Assembly: GCA_031406155.1 (NCBI GenBank)
Contig: JANOGW010000012.1
Span: 143,716 to 207,715 of the forward strand
Source of the DNA: JACMNW01 sp031406155
GTDB taxonomy: Bacteria > Pseudomonadota > Alphaproteobacteria > Rhodobacterales > Rhodobacteraceae
Direction: 5' to 3'
Length of the DNA stretch: 64,000 bases
Below the pieces are notes generated by a model. That model ran no database searches and was not told where the DNA came from. It worked only from the letters and a program-made list of their open reading frames with translations. Made by a program: the position numbers and the translations under genes. Of the stretch, positions 24,161 through 33,042 are shown in pieces (positions within the stretch are counted from its first letter, which is position 1; each line of letters begins with the position of its first letter).

Positions 24161-24922
24161 TCAGCCTTTCGGAACAACGGTGCCGATGATCGGCCCCATC
24201 GAAAAGCCAAAATCATCACGGCCAAGTTCAGGGGCATAAAGCCGCGAAATCTTGCCATCGAAATAAAGCGCGTTGGGTAGCTGTAGCGCATCGCGAAATA
24301 GCCGGGCGAAGGTATGAAAATTGACAGGATCGTTGGCGATGGCGAACACCGCCTGCGATCCATCAGCACTGACACCCACACCGTTGCGAATGAATTTGGA
24401 CGGCGAGCCGGGCAGAAACTTCGGGTGCAGCTTGCCGTCGATCACCAGCATCGGGCCGGATTGGCTGGCGTAGCGGCAGGTGGGCTTTGTGGCGGCGAAG
24501 GCACGGCTTTCGACGATGCTGAAGGTGTCACCGACGCAGAACACCCCGTTGGGCAGCAGGCCAAAGTTGCCCGGCCCATCAGAGGTTATCAGCCGGGACT
24601 TCGCTTTGCCCTCTTGCACCAGAAGGCCAACCGGCGCGCGGTCAGGGTGATACATGCCAGCGTTCATCGCGAAGCCAAGCCTCTGACCCGTGGTGGCAAG
24701 GGTACTTTCGACACTGGTAAAACTGCCCAAAACCCCGTCTGGGCCGGAATGAAACAGCCGCAAGTCATCGGCCTTTCCCACGTCGCACAGGGTGTAGCCG
24801 ATCCCGTCAAACACTTTGTCACTGCAAGCGGCCATGCCCCGCACCGGCACCAGTGCCAACAGCACCGCGATCAGCAGGCCGAAAAGCGCCGGAATTTCAG
24901 GCGTCGCTCGCGTCATCATCAT
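24161..24922 (-). CDS. phosphodiester glycosidase family protein (exported)
   Basis: 253 residues with an N-terminal signal segment (FGLLIAVLLALVPVRGMAA) and a phosphodiester glycosidase (NAGPA/DUF2233) domain: FAMNAGMYHPDRAPVGLLVQEGK, YASQSGPMLVIDGKLHPKF, RNGVGVSADGSQAVFAIANDPVNFHTFARLFRDALQLPNALYFDG. Proteins of this family hydrolyse phosphodiester-linked sugars or act in envelope polysaccharide metabolism; the substrate here is unknown. The start overlaps the 3' end of rbfA, which encodes a run of Asp residues there. Confidence 0.85.
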   Translation of the reverse strand: MMMTRATPEIPALFGLLIAVLLALVPVRGMAACSDKVFDGIGYTLCDVGKADDLRLFHSGPDGVLGSFTSVESTLATTGQRLGFAMNAGMYHPDRAPVGLLVQEGKAKSRLITSDGPGNFGLLPNGVFCVGDTFSIVESRAFAATKPTCRYASQSGPMLVIDGKLHPKFLPGSPSKFIRNGVGVSADGSQAVFAIANDPVNFHTFARLFRDALQLPNALYFDGKISRLYAPELGRDDFGFSMGPIIGTVVPKG

Positions 24923-25322
24923 CGTCGCCTGCCGCTATGTCGCGCTGAACGGTGGGGTTTGAGAAAAGCCTGCGGGTTTCTTCAAGGGCGGAAAACGTCT
25001 CGTCCGGGCGAAACCGCAGGTCGGGCGCGTATTTCAGCGTCAACTCTTTGGCGACGCGGCGGCGCAACTCGTACTTGTTGCGCGCCAAGGCCTCGATCGC
25101 GGCCTCGATGTTCGCGCCACCCAAAGGCATGATATGCACGGTCGCAACCTTCAGATCATTGGAACAACGCACTTCGCCCACGGTGATCGACATGCGGTTC
25201 AGATCGGGGTCGTGAATCTCGGACCGGTTCAGCACATCGGACAGGGTGCGGCGGATCAGTTCGCCGACGCGCAACTGGCGCAGTGCCGTGCTTTGGGAAG
25301 GTTGTTTTGCCATCTTGGTCAT
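24897..25322 (-). CDS. rbfA: ribosome-binding factor A
   Basis: 30S maturation and cold-adaptation factor with a KH-like fold, 141 residues. Recognised from RQLRVGELIRRTLSDVLNRSEIHDPDL, ITVGEVRCSNDLKVATVHIMPLGG and LRRRVAKELTLKYAPDLRFRPDETF. The C-terminal tail is Asp-rich (DDDDDDASDA). First gene of a leftward unit with the glycosidase, truB and DUF1643; divergent from dapB. Confidence 0.95.
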   Translation of the reverse strand: MTKMAKQPSQSTALRQLRVGELIRRTLSDVLNRSEIHDPDLNRMSITVGEVRCSNDLKVATVHIMPLGGANIEAAIEALARNKYELRRRVAKELTLKYAPDLRFRPDETFSALEETRRLFSNPTVQRDIAAGDDDDDASDA

Positions 25323-25411
25323 TTAGGCGCTTTCGACCGCCGCTGCAACGGTGGGCTTTGCGCTATGCCACCAAAGCGGCTAAACGCGGAGTGTAAAGGT
25401 AGGGGGTTGGG

Positions 25412-26221
25412 ATGACAGAGCTGCCGGGTATCGTGATTACGGGCGCTTCGGGGCGCATGGGGCAGATGCTGATCCGCACGGTGCTGGCATCGGGCAAAGC
25501 GCGGCTGGCGGGGTGCGTTGAACGCGCGGGCCATGACTGGATCGGGTGCGATGTCGGGGTTGCGATGGGCGGCGCACCCGTAGGGGTGATTGCCACCGAC
25601 GACCCGCTGGAGGCGTTTGCCAAGGCGCAAGCGGTGATCGATTTTACCGCGCCAGCGGCGACGGTGGAATTTGCCGGGCTGGCAGCGCAGGCGCGCGCGG
25701 TGCATGTTATCGGCACCACGGGGCTGGAAGAGGCGCATCTGGCACGGATTTCACTTGCCGCCCATCATGCCGTCATCGTGCGGGCGGGGAACATGAGTTT
25801 GGGCGTGAACCTGCTGGTGCGGCTGACGCAAAAGGTGGCGCAGGCGTTGGATGCGGATTGGGATATCGAGGTGGTCGAGGCGCATCACCGCATGAAGGTG
25901 GACGCGCCGTCAGGTACGGCGTTGATGCTGGGGCAGGCGGCGGCCGATGGGCGCGGGGTGTCGCTGGACGAGGCGCGGGTTTCGGGGCGTGATGGCGTTA
26001 CTCGGGCGCGGGCGCGGGGCAGCATTGGTTTTGCAGCGGTGCGTGGCGGCGATATTGTGGGTGAACACGACGTGATCTTTGCCGCCGATGGCGAGCGGAT
26101 CGTACTGCGCCATATCGCGACGGATCGGGCGATCTTTGCGCGCGGCGCGTTGCGGGCGGCGCTGTGGGGGCAGGGGATGAAGCCCGGCGAATATGACATG
26201 ATGGATGTTCTGGGGCTTTAG
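25412..26221 (+). CDS. dapB: 4-hydroxy-tetrahydrodipicolinate reductase
   Basis: NAD(P)H-dependent reductase of the diaminopimelate/lysine pathway, 269 residues. The nucleotide site is ITGASGRMGQML at the N-terminus; catalytic EAHHRMKVDAPSGTALMLG is intact (His-His and Lys). RGGDIVGEHDVIF and the C-terminal helix are normal. AGGGGG precedes the ATG. Confidence 0.97.
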   Translation: MTELPGIVITGASGRMGQMLIRTVLASGKARLAGCVERAGHDWIGCDVGVAMGGAPVGVIATDDPLEAFAKAQAVIDFTAPAATVEFAGLAAQARAVHVIGTTGLEEAHLARISLAAHHAVIVRAGNMSLGVNLLVRLTQKVAQALDADWDIEVVEAHHRMKVDAPSGTALMLGQAAADGRGVSLDEARVSGRDGVTRARARGSIGFAAVRGGDIVGEHDVIFAADGERIVLRHIATDRAIFARGALRAALWGQGMKPGEYDMMDVLGL

Positions 26222-26301
26222 GCAGTTTTGCCGTTTGGAAAAAATTCTGATCCGAATCCGGGCTATCGGCGTAAGCGAATTAGTTATATCGGAGATCGAC
26301 C

Positions 26302-26667
26302 ATGATCCGTTCCGCCATTGTGCTGGCCTTGACCTGCATCGCTGTCAGCCCGGCGCTGGCCGAGCCGACTGCACCGGTTCGCGAATTGCCAACATTCATG
26401 CAACTGATTGAAGGCCGTGAGTTGCGCATGGGTATTTACAACCTCAAGCTCAACGTGTCACCGGACGGGCAAATTTCCGGCTCGGCACTGGGATGGGATG
26501 TTACCGGATCTTGGCGCTGGGAAGACGGCTATTTCTGCCGCTCGATGGATTGGAGCGGCTACGCCATTCCCTACAACTGCCAATTGGTCGAAACGGTTGG
26601 CCCCGACAAGCTGCGCTTTACGGCTGACCAGGGCAGTGGGCGATCGGCGATCTTCAAGGTGCGCTAA
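26302..26667 (+). CDS. small secreted protein, dapB neighbour
   Basis: 121 residues with a clean signal peptide (MIRSAIVLALTCIAVSPALA). The mature part reads like a small beta-barrel: LRMGIYNLKLNVSPDGQISGSALGWDVTGSWRWEDGYFCRSMDWSGYAIPYNCQLVE, with two cysteines. Proteins of this kind follow dapB in related bacteria and are sometimes mislabelled dihydrodipicolinate reductase; nothing here indicates that activity. CGGAGAT precedes the ATG. Confidence 0.85.
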   Translation: MIRSAIVLALTCIAVSPALAEPTAPVRELPTFMQLIEGRELRMGIYNLKLNVSPDGQISGSALGWDVTGSWRWEDGYFCRSMDWSGYAIPYNCQLVETVGPDKLRFTADQGSGRSAIFKVR

Positions 26668-26677
26668 CGCCCCGGCC

Positions 26678-26854
26678 TTAGAAATCTATTGCCAGCCCCT
26701 TCTTTTCCCAGTCGCCGTAGCGCACGGGTTCCGGGCCATCGCGCCCGCCCAGTTCTTTGGGCATCTGCTTGATATCCGCCAGTTTGCGGCGCGCTTCCGC
26801 CTCGGCCAACGCGCGCTTGGCGGCTGGGGATAGATCGAGCTTTTCGCTTGCCAT
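26678..26854 (-). CDS. DUF1674 protein, SDHAF4-like assembly factor
   Basis: A 58-residue protein ending in ELGGRDGPEPVRYGDWEKKG followed by LAIDF, the signature of DUF1674, the family of the mitochondrial succinate dehydrogenase assembly factor SDHAF4. By homology it would help mature the flavinylated SdhA subunit. ATG 26854 gives a compact protein; longer frames upstream lack a ribosome site. Not near the sdh genes; convergent with the dapB-side genes and divergent from rsmB. Confidence 0.9.
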   Translation of the reverse strand: MASEKLDLSPAAKRALAEAEARRKLADIKQMPKELGGRDGPEPVRYGDWEKKGLAIDF

Positions 26855-26931
26855 AATGGGGCTTCCTTGTGCCTTGATGCTTGGTGATATACGCCGATCC
26901 CGCAATGGGGCAAGCGGCGAAGGGGCGGTTT

Positions 26932-28197
26932 ATGGCGGCGGAAGGTCTGGCGGCACGGGCGGCGGCAGTGGGTTTGCTGGGGCTTGTGCTTGAGACACGC
27001 GCAATGCTGTCGGAGGCACTGGCCGATCCTTCGGGACCAATTGCCAAGCTGGGGCCATCAGACCGGGCACGGGCGCAACGGCTGGCCACGGTTACATTGC
27101 GGCATCTGGAACAGGCGGATCGGGTGCTTACACCGCATCTGCGCAAAGCGCCGCCGCAACTGGTGCATGATGCGCTGCGGTTGGCAGTGGTGGAGATTGC
27201 CGTGCTGGGCGGGGCTGCGCATGGCGTGGTGAACGCGGCGGTTGATATCGTGCGGCATGGCAATCGGACGGGGCATATGACCGGGCTGGTGAATGCCGTT
27301 CTGCGAAAGGTTGCCGCGATGGAGGCGCCGTTTGCAGCCCTGCCGCCACAGCGCTTGCCGATGTGGTTGCGCAAGCCGATGGTGGCGCGGTTGGGCCGCG
27401 ATGTGGTGTCGGCAATCGAGGCGGTGCAGGCGCAGACGCCGCCGCTGGACCTGACGTTGAAGCCGGGGGTTATGCCCCAGATCGTCGGGGCGGAAGTGCT
27501 GCCGACCGGGTCCTTGCGGTTGGTTGATCCGGGGCAGGTGTCGAATTTGCCGGGATATGCGGAAGGTCAGTGGTGGGTGCAGGACGCAGGGGCGGCACTG
27601 GCGGCGCAGTTGCTGGCCCCCACGCCGGGAATGCGTGTGCTTGATCTGTGCGCGGCACCGGGTGGCAAGACGATGCAACTGGCGGCGCTGGGTGCCGATG
27701 TGACGGCGGTGGATATTTCAGGGCCGCGCATGGCAGTGGTGGCGGAAAATCTGGCGCGCACCAAGTTGGCGGCCAAGCTGGTGGTAGCCGATGCGCTGGT
27801 TTGGGACAGTGACGGCGGGTTTGACGGCGTGCTGCTGGATGCGCCCTGTTCGGCGACGGGTACGATCCGGCGGCATCCCGATTTGCCGTTCGTGAAGGAT
27901 GGTGACGAACTGCCGGTGCTGATGGACCTGCAGGCCAAGCTGTTTGATCGGGCGCTGGAATTGCTGAAACCCGGCGGGCGGTTGGTCTATTGCACCTGTT
28001 CGCTGCTGGCAGAGGAAGGCGAGGATCAGCTTGCGGCGGCATTGCTGCGGCATCCGGGGCTTACGGTTGTGGCTCCAGTGATCGAGGGTGTTGATCCTGC
28101 GTGGATAACACCCGAAGGGGCCTTGCGCCTGCGCCCGGATTATTGGGCGGACAAAGGCGGAATGGACGGCTTCTTTATGGTTTGCGTCCAGAAATAG
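26932..28197 (+). CDS. rsmB: 16S rRNA (cytosine-C5) methyltransferase RsmB family
   Basis: SAM-dependent methyltransferase of about 421 residues. An N-terminal NusB-like RNA-binding domain (about 1-130) precedes the Rossmann domain with VLDLCAAPGGKTMQLAAL. Catalytic cysteines are in LDAPCSATGTIRRHPD and YCTCSLLAEEGE. ATG 26932 follows an AGGGGCGG ribosome site; ATG 26905 is an alternative. Its 3' end overlaps the convergent SDR gene by 23 bp. Confidence 0.93.
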   Translation: MAAEGLAARAAAVGLLGLVLETRAMLSEALADPSGPIAKLGPSDRARAQRLATVTLRHLEQADRVLTPHLRKAPPQLVHDALRLAVVEIAVLGGAAHGVVNAAVDIVRHGNRTGHMTGLVNAVLRKVAAMEAPFAALPPQRLPMWLRKPMVARLGRDVVSAIEAVQAQTPPLDLTLKPGVMPQIVGAEVLPTGSLRLVDPGQVSNLPGYAEGQWWVQDAGAALAAQLLAPTPGMRVLDLCAAPGGKTMQLAALGADVTAVDISGPRMAVVAENLARTKLAAKLVVADALVWDSDGGFDGVLLDAPCSATGTIRRHPDLPFVKDGDELPVLMDLQAKLFDRALELLKPGGRLVYCTCSLLAEEGEDQLAAALLRHPGLTVVAPVIEGVDPAWITPEGALRLRPDYWADKGGMDGFFMVCVQK

Positions 28198-28927
28198 GGG
28201 CGAACAGGCGGTAGTAGGCCCAATCGGGCAGGAATTGCGACGCCCGGAAGATCAACGAAAAGACTGTTGGGAAGCTGACCTTGAAGTGATCGGTGCCCAT
28301 GTGCTCGAACATGGTACGGGCGGCGGTGTCAGCCTCCATGATGAACGGCATGGTGAAATCGTTCTTCGCGGTCAGGCGGGTTCTGATGAAGCCGGGGTTG
28401 GCAAGTTGCACCGAAATGCCTGTGCCACGCAGGTCGGCGTGGAGTGATTCCGCAAGGCTCATGGTGCCGGCTTTCGATGCGCAGTAACCGATGGCACCGG
28501 GCAGGCCGCGAAATCCTGACAGGCTGCCGGTGATGACGACATGGCCGGTACCGCGGGCGACCATCGCGGGTAAGGCGGCCCCGATAACCCGGGCGCAGCC
28601 GGTCAGGTTGACGTTGCACATCGCCTCGACTTCATCGGCATTCCAGGCCTGTGCTGTGTTGGGCCAATAGACGCCCGCGAGGAAAACCACGCCGTCAATT
28701 TCGCCCACTTCGGCGGCGGCTTTGCGCACTGACGCGGTATCGGCAACATCGCACACCACTGGGCGGGCTGGACGGGCCAGGGTGGCTGCGGCTTCGGTCA
28801 GGCGGTCTGCTGACCGGGCGGATAGGATAAGATCAACGCCAGCGCGGCTCATCTGTTGGGCCAATGCCAGACCCAAGCCCTCGGATGCGCCGACCAGCCA
28901 GTAGCGTTTGCCTTGCCAGACCCTCAT
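28175..28927 (-). CDS. short-chain dehydrogenase, last gene of RpoE-linked cluster
   Basis: SDR oxidoreductase of 250 residues. The cofactor motif is GASEGLGLALA; catalytic residues are in ITGSLSGF and YCASKAGTM (YxxxK). The C-terminal part (KVSFPTVFSLIFRASQFLPDWAYYRLF) is hydrophobic, suggesting membrane association. It is fifth in the operon read from 32802 leftwards, equivalent to RSP_1087 beside rpoE/chrR in Rhodobacter sphaeroides. It overlaps the DUF3833 gene by ATGA. Substrate unknown; a lipid role is plausible from context. Confidence 0.9.
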   Translation of the reverse strand: MRVWQGKRYWLVGASEGLGLALAQQMSRAGVDLILSARSADRLTEAAATLARPARPVVCDVADTASVRKAAAEVGEIDGVVFLAGVYWPNTAQAWNADEVEAMCNVNLTGCARVIGAALPAMVARGTGHVVITGSLSGFRGLPGAIGYCASKAGTMSLAESLHADLRGTGISVQLANPGFIRTRLTAKNDFTMPFIMEADTAARTMFEHMGTDHFKVSFPTVFSLIFRASQFLPDWAYYRLFAPISGRKP

Positions 28928-29484
28928 GCCGGTACCTTTCGCATGGTTGCGATCAATTCGGCAACTGGAAAGCCGAACTTGCGAAACTGGCTGCGATTCA
29001 TGATGGTGCCGTTTTCCATAAGATACATCCAGTCCACTACATCGAGCACATGCCCGCCTGCTGAGGCGTCCAGCTTGATGCGGTATAACATTTGCACGGC
29101 TGGCCCCTGTTGCGTGCCGCTGCCAGCGCCAACCAGATCGGGCGCATCGGCTTGGATCACGCCCAAATCGTCAACGCGCAATGTCCAGCATCGTTCCTGC
29201 ACGGCACCGCTATCATAGCGGAATGTTTCAGCCAGCGTGCCAGTGTTGCCATTCCACGTACCAAGCATGTCGGCCACGAAACGCGACGAGACCCGGCCAA
29301 GTGGACCATAGATCACGCCTTCGCATTGGACCCTGCCATTCAGGTGCTGGCGCATGTCGAACGCTGTACCAGTGGCCGCGAAGTCGCCGGGCTTTTGCGT
29401 GCGAAAGCCGATCAGGCGCGAGGCGAGCACCAATAGGGCGAGGGTGATCAGAACCCCAAGCAGAATGCCATAGACCAGTGACAT
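28924..29484 (-). CDS. DUF3833 family protein, RpoE-linked cluster
   Basis: 186 residues, with an N-terminal membrane anchor (LVYGILLGVLITLALLVLASRLIGF) and then a lipocalin-like beta-rich domain: FDMRQHLNGRVQCEGVIYGPLGRVSSRFVADMLGTWNG, DVVDWMYLMENGTIMNRSQFRKFGFPVAEL. This is DUF3833, found next to ECF sigma factor regulons with the cyclopropane-fatty-acid-related genes. ATG 29484 lies 6 bp after the MFS stop codon; a TTG at 29493 would overlap it. A role in handling oxidised or modified lipids is inference from context. Confidence 0.88.
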   Translation of the reverse strand: MSLVYGILLGVLITLALLVLASRLIGFRTQKPGDFAATGTAFDMRQHLNGRVQCEGVIYGPLGRVSSRFVADMLGTWNGNTGTLAETFRYDSGAVQERCWTLRVDDLGVIQADAPDLVGAGSGTQQGPAVQMLYRIKLDASAGGHVLDVVDWMYLMENGTIMNRSQFRKFGFPVAELIATMRKVPA

Positions 29485-29489
29485 GGGGA

Positions 29490-30755
29490 TCAAGCCTTCG
29501 ATGTGGGGGTTCGGGCCAGAACGGCCATGGCGACGAGTTTCAGCGCGCAGGGGACCAGCGCGTAAAGGATGGTCAGGGTTCGTAGGGCGGTTTCAGGGTT
29601 GGAATGGCCGGACCGAAAGCCTGACGCATCGAGGATCGGCAATAGCGTTCCCGCCGCAATGGCGAGCGATAGTTTGGAGACGAACGACCAAAGGCCAAAG
29701 GCTACAGCCTCGCCGCCTTTGGTATCAAGGGTGGCAAGGCGGCGGGCAAAGATCGCAGGCAGCAGTGTCATGTCAGCACCAAGGGCGGCACCGGACGCGA
29801 TGCAGATGGCGGCAAAGCCCAGCAGATCGCCGGCACCTAGGGTGGCGGCGAAGATGAAGGTGATGATCGACAGGGCCATGGCGGCCAGCAGCACTGGTTT
29901 TGCGCCATAGGTTTGGGCCAGCTTTGACCATGCGAAGGATGACAGGGCGGCAGAGAGGAAGAACAGCAAGAGGAACGCGCCTTCATAGCCGGGGGCGGCC
30001 AGGCGGCTTTCGACGAAGTAGAGAAACAGGGTTGAAGTGACGGCGACCGGCGCGCCGTTGAACAGCGCGACCAGCAGCAGATTGCGCGCCGGGCCGTCGC
30101 GCAGGGCGATGGCAAAACCTGCCAGGCTGGGGGTCTTTGCGGCGTGCGATGTGTCGATCCATTCATGGCGCATCAGGGCAACGGCAACGACGGCGAACAC
30201 CGCAAAGCCAATCGCAAAGCCGGTGTAGGGGTTGGGCATTGCTTGCGACAGCGCCGTTGGGGCAACGGCGGCGACGCAAACGCCGATCAGCCCGCCGGTT
30301 TCACGCCAGCCTGCCAGCCGCAGATGGCCTTCGACCCCCAAATAAAGTGCTCGTGCTACGCCATTGGCGTAAAACGCGATGGTCAGATACGAAAACGCGG
30401 AGAACAGCACAGTCAGGGTCAGCGCGAACCACCAGATTGGCGCGATCGGAGGGGGTACCGCAAACAACCCCAGCATGGCCGCCGCCATCAGACCAGCGGC
30501 AAACGACACCATTGCGCCGCGATAGCGCTGCGTCACTCCCGCCAGCCAGCCCAAAAACGGGTCTTGCACCACGTCGATCAACCGCAGCGCCGCCAAAACA
30601 CCGCCGAGTGTGGCAAGGCTGACGGCATAATTATCGACGTAAAACTTCGGCGCGTGCAGATAAATTGGCAGGCCGGCAGCACTCAGCATGGCCCCGAATG
30701 CCGCCCAAGGCCAAAGCCCGTTGCGGCCTCTCAGAATGGGGCTGGCTACGGCCAT
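29490..30755 (-). CDS. MFS transporter, RpoE-linked cluster
   Basis: Major facilitator of 421 residues with about twelve membrane helices, resembling the GPH (sugar/cation symporter) branch: LRLIDVVQDPFLGWLAG, YLTIAFYANGVARALY. Its homologue sits in the same place in the Rhodobacter sphaeroides RpoE regulon (RSP_1089). Substrate unknown; given its partners it may move a lipid-derived compound. Its ATG shares one base with the stop of the DUF1365 gene. Confidence 0.88.
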   Translation of the reverse strand: MAVASPILRGRNGLWPWAAFGAMLSAAGLPIYLHAPKFYVDNYAVSLATLGGVLAALRLIDVVQDPFLGWLAGVTQRYRGAMVSFAAGLMAAAMLGLFAVPPPIAPIWWFALTLTVLFSAFSYLTIAFYANGVARALYLGVEGHLRLAGWRETGGLIGVCVAAVAPTALSQAMPNPYTGFAIGFAVFAVVAVALMRHEWIDTSHAAKTPSLAGFAIALRDGPARNLLLVALFNGAPVAVTSTLFLYFVESRLAAPGYEGAFLLLFFLSAALSSFAWSKLAQTYGAKPVLLAAMALSIITFIFAATLGAGDLLGFAAICIASGAALGADMTLLPAIFARRLATLDTKGGEAVAFGLWSFVSKLSLAIAAGTLLPILDASGFRSGHSNPETALRTLTILYALVPCALKLVAMAVLARTPTSKA

Positions 30756-31507
30756 CAGGTAATCTCATCCACTGGCGGTTCTGGCCTTGGGCGATAGCGT
30801 GCGCCCTTCATTGCCAGTTTCACCGCCTGCCAGTGGATCAGCGCCAGCACGCGGCGCGACCCGAACGGGCGGCGCAGGCAGGCCAGCAGAATTGCCGCGT
30901 TGGTCAGTGGCTTGCGTGGCCCAGTCAGCGTCGCATATAGCCCGCCATCGCCGGCGGAATAATCAATCCAGATGCCGATTTTGTCAGGCCCGATGTCGAA
31001 GCGAAACTTGTAACCACCTTCGACCGGCTGAAACGGCGAGACATGGAATATCTTTGTCGCAGTCAGCATATCTTCGCGGGTAATCGTACCCTGATCATCG
31101 CGGTGGCACAGATACGAATGCCTGTCGCCAAAGGTATTCGACACCTCGGCGATAACCGCGCGCAGGCCACCTGCAGCATCGTGGCACAGCCAGAAACTTA
31201 CCGGGTTGAACACATGCCCCATGACGCGCGGCTGTGCCAGCAACAGGATGCGATCCGCCCCCGGCAAGGCGTGGGTTGCCAGCACATCGCGCACCCACTG
31301 CACGCCAGAACCGTGTTTTGGCACGCCGCCATGATCGGCATCGTAAAGCGACGTCAGATTGCGCCGGTTGCGCGAAAACAGACGCGGGCCCTTGGCGGTC
31401 TCGGTATTCAGCAACAGATAATCCACACCGTAGCGAAACTGGTTCTTCACCGCGCCTTTGCGGCCGTGAAACGTCTCGCCCCGGATATGATCAACGCGTT
31501 CGGTCAT
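30755..31507 (-). CDS. DUF1365 family protein, RpoE-linked cluster
   Basis: 250 residues of the DUF1365 family: GETFHGRKGAVKNQFRYGVDYLLL at the N-terminus, RVMGHVFNPVSFWLCHD and EVSNTFGDRHSYL in the middle. These proteins co-occur with FAD amine-oxidase-like proteins and cyclopropane-fatty-acid synthase homologues, and belong to the RpoE regulon in Rhodobacter sphaeroides (RSP_1090). The biochemical role is not settled; an oxidative or cyclisation step on fatty acyl chains is the favoured context. ATGA overlap with the preceding FAD gene. Confidence 0.88.
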   Translation of the reverse strand: MTERVDHIRGETFHGRKGAVKNQFRYGVDYLLLNTETAKGPRLFSRNRRNLTSLYDADHGGVPKHGSGVQWVRDVLATHALPGADRILLLAQPRVMGHVFNPVSFWLCHDAAGGLRAVIAEVSNTFGDRHSYLCHRDDQGTITREDMLTATKIFHVSPFQPVEGGYKFRFDIGPDKIGIWIDYSAGDGGLYATLTGPRKPLTNAAILLACLRRPFGSRRVLALIHWQAVKLAMKGARYRPRPEPPVDEIT

Positions 31508-32802
31508 GCGACCAGTTTCACCTCGGGCTGTTGGGCGCGCAATGCATCCACGACATCGACGGCGCTAGCAAAACCGTCTTCGTGAAAGCCGTTCTTCATC
31601 CAGGCCCCACAAAACCAAGTGTTCCGCGTACCGTTGATGGCCTTGATGCCGGATTGCGCGGCAAGTGCCGCCAGATCGAAAACCGGGTGGCGAAAAGTTG
31701 CGACATCGTGGATCAGCCGGTCATCGATGGGGCGGTTGCTGTTCAGCGTGACGAACAGCGGGTCATCATGCGGGATCGGTTGCAGCGAGTTCATCCAGTA
31801 GGTCAGATCGATTCGGTCGGGGCGCGGGCCCGCCGGCTCGGTATAAACCCAACTGGACCAGACTGCTTTGCGCTTTGGCATCAGACTGCTGTCTGCATGC
31901 AGTACCGCCTCGTTTGGTTGGTAGCGGACGGCGCCCAGTAGACGCGTCTCATCAGGTGATGGATCGGCAATCAGGGAAAGGCTGTCATCGGAATGGGTGG
32001 CGAAGATGACCTCGTCGAACGGCTCCCATTCGCCGCCCGTGCAGCGCACCTTGACACCATCGCTGTCGCGCCGAACCGCGGTAACGGATGCGCCAAGCCG
32101 CAGATCAACGCCTTCGTGGATCAGGACCGACTGCAGGCGGCGGACATATTCGATCGACCCGCCATCCACAGTGTACCACTGATGCTGCCCCGTCAGGCTG
32201 AGCAGGGCGTGGTTTTTCATGAACCGAACCAGCGCCTGCGCGGGAAAATCCAGGATGCCTTGCGTCGGCGTTGACCAGATCGCACCGGATAGTGGCAGAA
32301 TGTAATAGTCACGAAACCACGCCCCGGTGCCCAGATCGCGCAGCAATTCGCCCACCGTCAGGCCGGGGTTTTGCGCCGCCTGCTCGGCGCGGGCATTGAA
32401 CCGCAGAACATCGCGCATCATGCCCAGAAAGCGGGGGTCGGCAAGGCGGCGCTTTTGAGCGAAGACCGCGCCCAGATTGCGCAGCCCGTATTCCAGTTTG
32501 CCGCCCGCAATGGAAGCACCGAAGGTCATGCTGCTTTTCACCACCGGCACTGACAGCTTCTCGAACAACCGCACAAGATGCGGATAGTTGACCCTGTTAT
32601 ACACGATGAAGCCGGTATCGACCGGCTGATCACCGCGCTTGCCCGCCACTTTCGTACGGGCATGTCCACCGAGACGGTTTGCGGCCTCGAACAGAACGAC
32701 CGCGTGGTCAGTTGCCAAAAGATGCGCTGCTGCCATCCCCGATATTCCGCCTCCAATCACGGCAATGCGCCGCGATGCGGAACTTAGCGTTTCAAATGGC
32801 AT
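31504..32802 (-). CDS. FAD-dependent amine-oxidase-like oxidoreductase, first gene of the RpoE-linked operon
   Basis: Flavoprotein of 432 residues with an N-terminal dinucleotide-binding motif RIAVIGGGISGMAAAHLL followed by FEAANRLGGHARTK, the amine-oxidase/phytoene-desaturase type of FAD domain. The C-terminus (WFCGAWMKNGFHEDGFASAVDVVDAL) is also typical. The homologue RSP_1091 is an RpoE target in Rhodobacter sphaeroides and has been grouped with cyclopropane/furan fatty acid metabolism. AAGGAG precedes the ATG. The operon is driven by the candidate RpoE promoter at 32838-32867. Confidence 0.9.
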   Translation of the reverse strand: MPFETLSSASRRIAVIGGGISGMAAAHLLATDHAVVLFEAANRLGGHARTKVAGKRGDQPVDTGFIVYNRVNYPHLVRLFEKLSVPVVKSSMTFGASIAGGKLEYGLRNLGAVFAQKRRLADPRFLGMMRDVLRFNARAEQAAQNPGLTVGELLRDLGTGAWFRDYYILPLSGAIWSTPTQGILDFPAQALVRFMKNHALLSLTGQHQWYTVDGGSIEYVRRLQSVLIHEGVDLRLGASVTAVRRDSDGVKVRCTGGEWEPFDEVIFATHSDDSLSLIADPSPDETRLLGAVRYQPNEAVLHADSSLMPKRKAVWSSWVYTEPAGPRPDRIDLTYWMNSLQPIPHDDPLFVTLNSNRPIDDRLIHDVATFRHPVFDLAALAAQSGIKAINGTRNTWFCGAWMKNGFHEDGFASAVDVVDALRAQQPEVKLVA

Positions 32803-32837
32803 GCAGATTGCGCTCCTTGACTGCGTTTTTTGTAACT

Positions 32838-32867
32838 AAGTTACGCAGGATCTGGCGCAGCAGATCA
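32838..32867 (-). promoter_or_regulatory. candidate RpoE promoter of the FAD/DUF1365/MFS/DUF3833/SDR operon
   Basis: On the minus strand TGATCT (32867-32862) and TAACTT (32843-32838) are separated by 18 bp. The element matches the TGATCC-type -35 of RpoE targets in Rhodobacter sphaeroides and pairs with an equivalent promoter facing rpoE. The predicted transcript would begin near 32830, about 28 nt before the ATG. Confidence 0.7.
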
Positions 32868-32903
32868 CGTTGACGAATTATTTTCGTGCAACTGTCGCCA
32901 AAG

Positions 32904-32933
32904 TGATCCACCTCATATGGACCGGCGTAACGC
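32904..32933 (+). promoter_or_regulatory. candidate autoregulated RpoE promoter of rpoE-chrR
   Basis: TGATCC (32904-32909), 18-bp spacer, TAACGC (32928-32933). Same architecture as the divergent promoter. Transcription would start near 32940, giving a leader of about 100 nt before the preferred GTG at 33043. Confidence 0.72.
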
Positions 32934-33042
32934 TAACATGATGATCGAAGGGCAAATCCTTGAAAAAATGGATGCGTGGGCTGGCCCGCGTGGCTATGCT
33001 GCACTTGCAAAGGCAATGTCGCCTGCTCTGGGAAGATCATTT

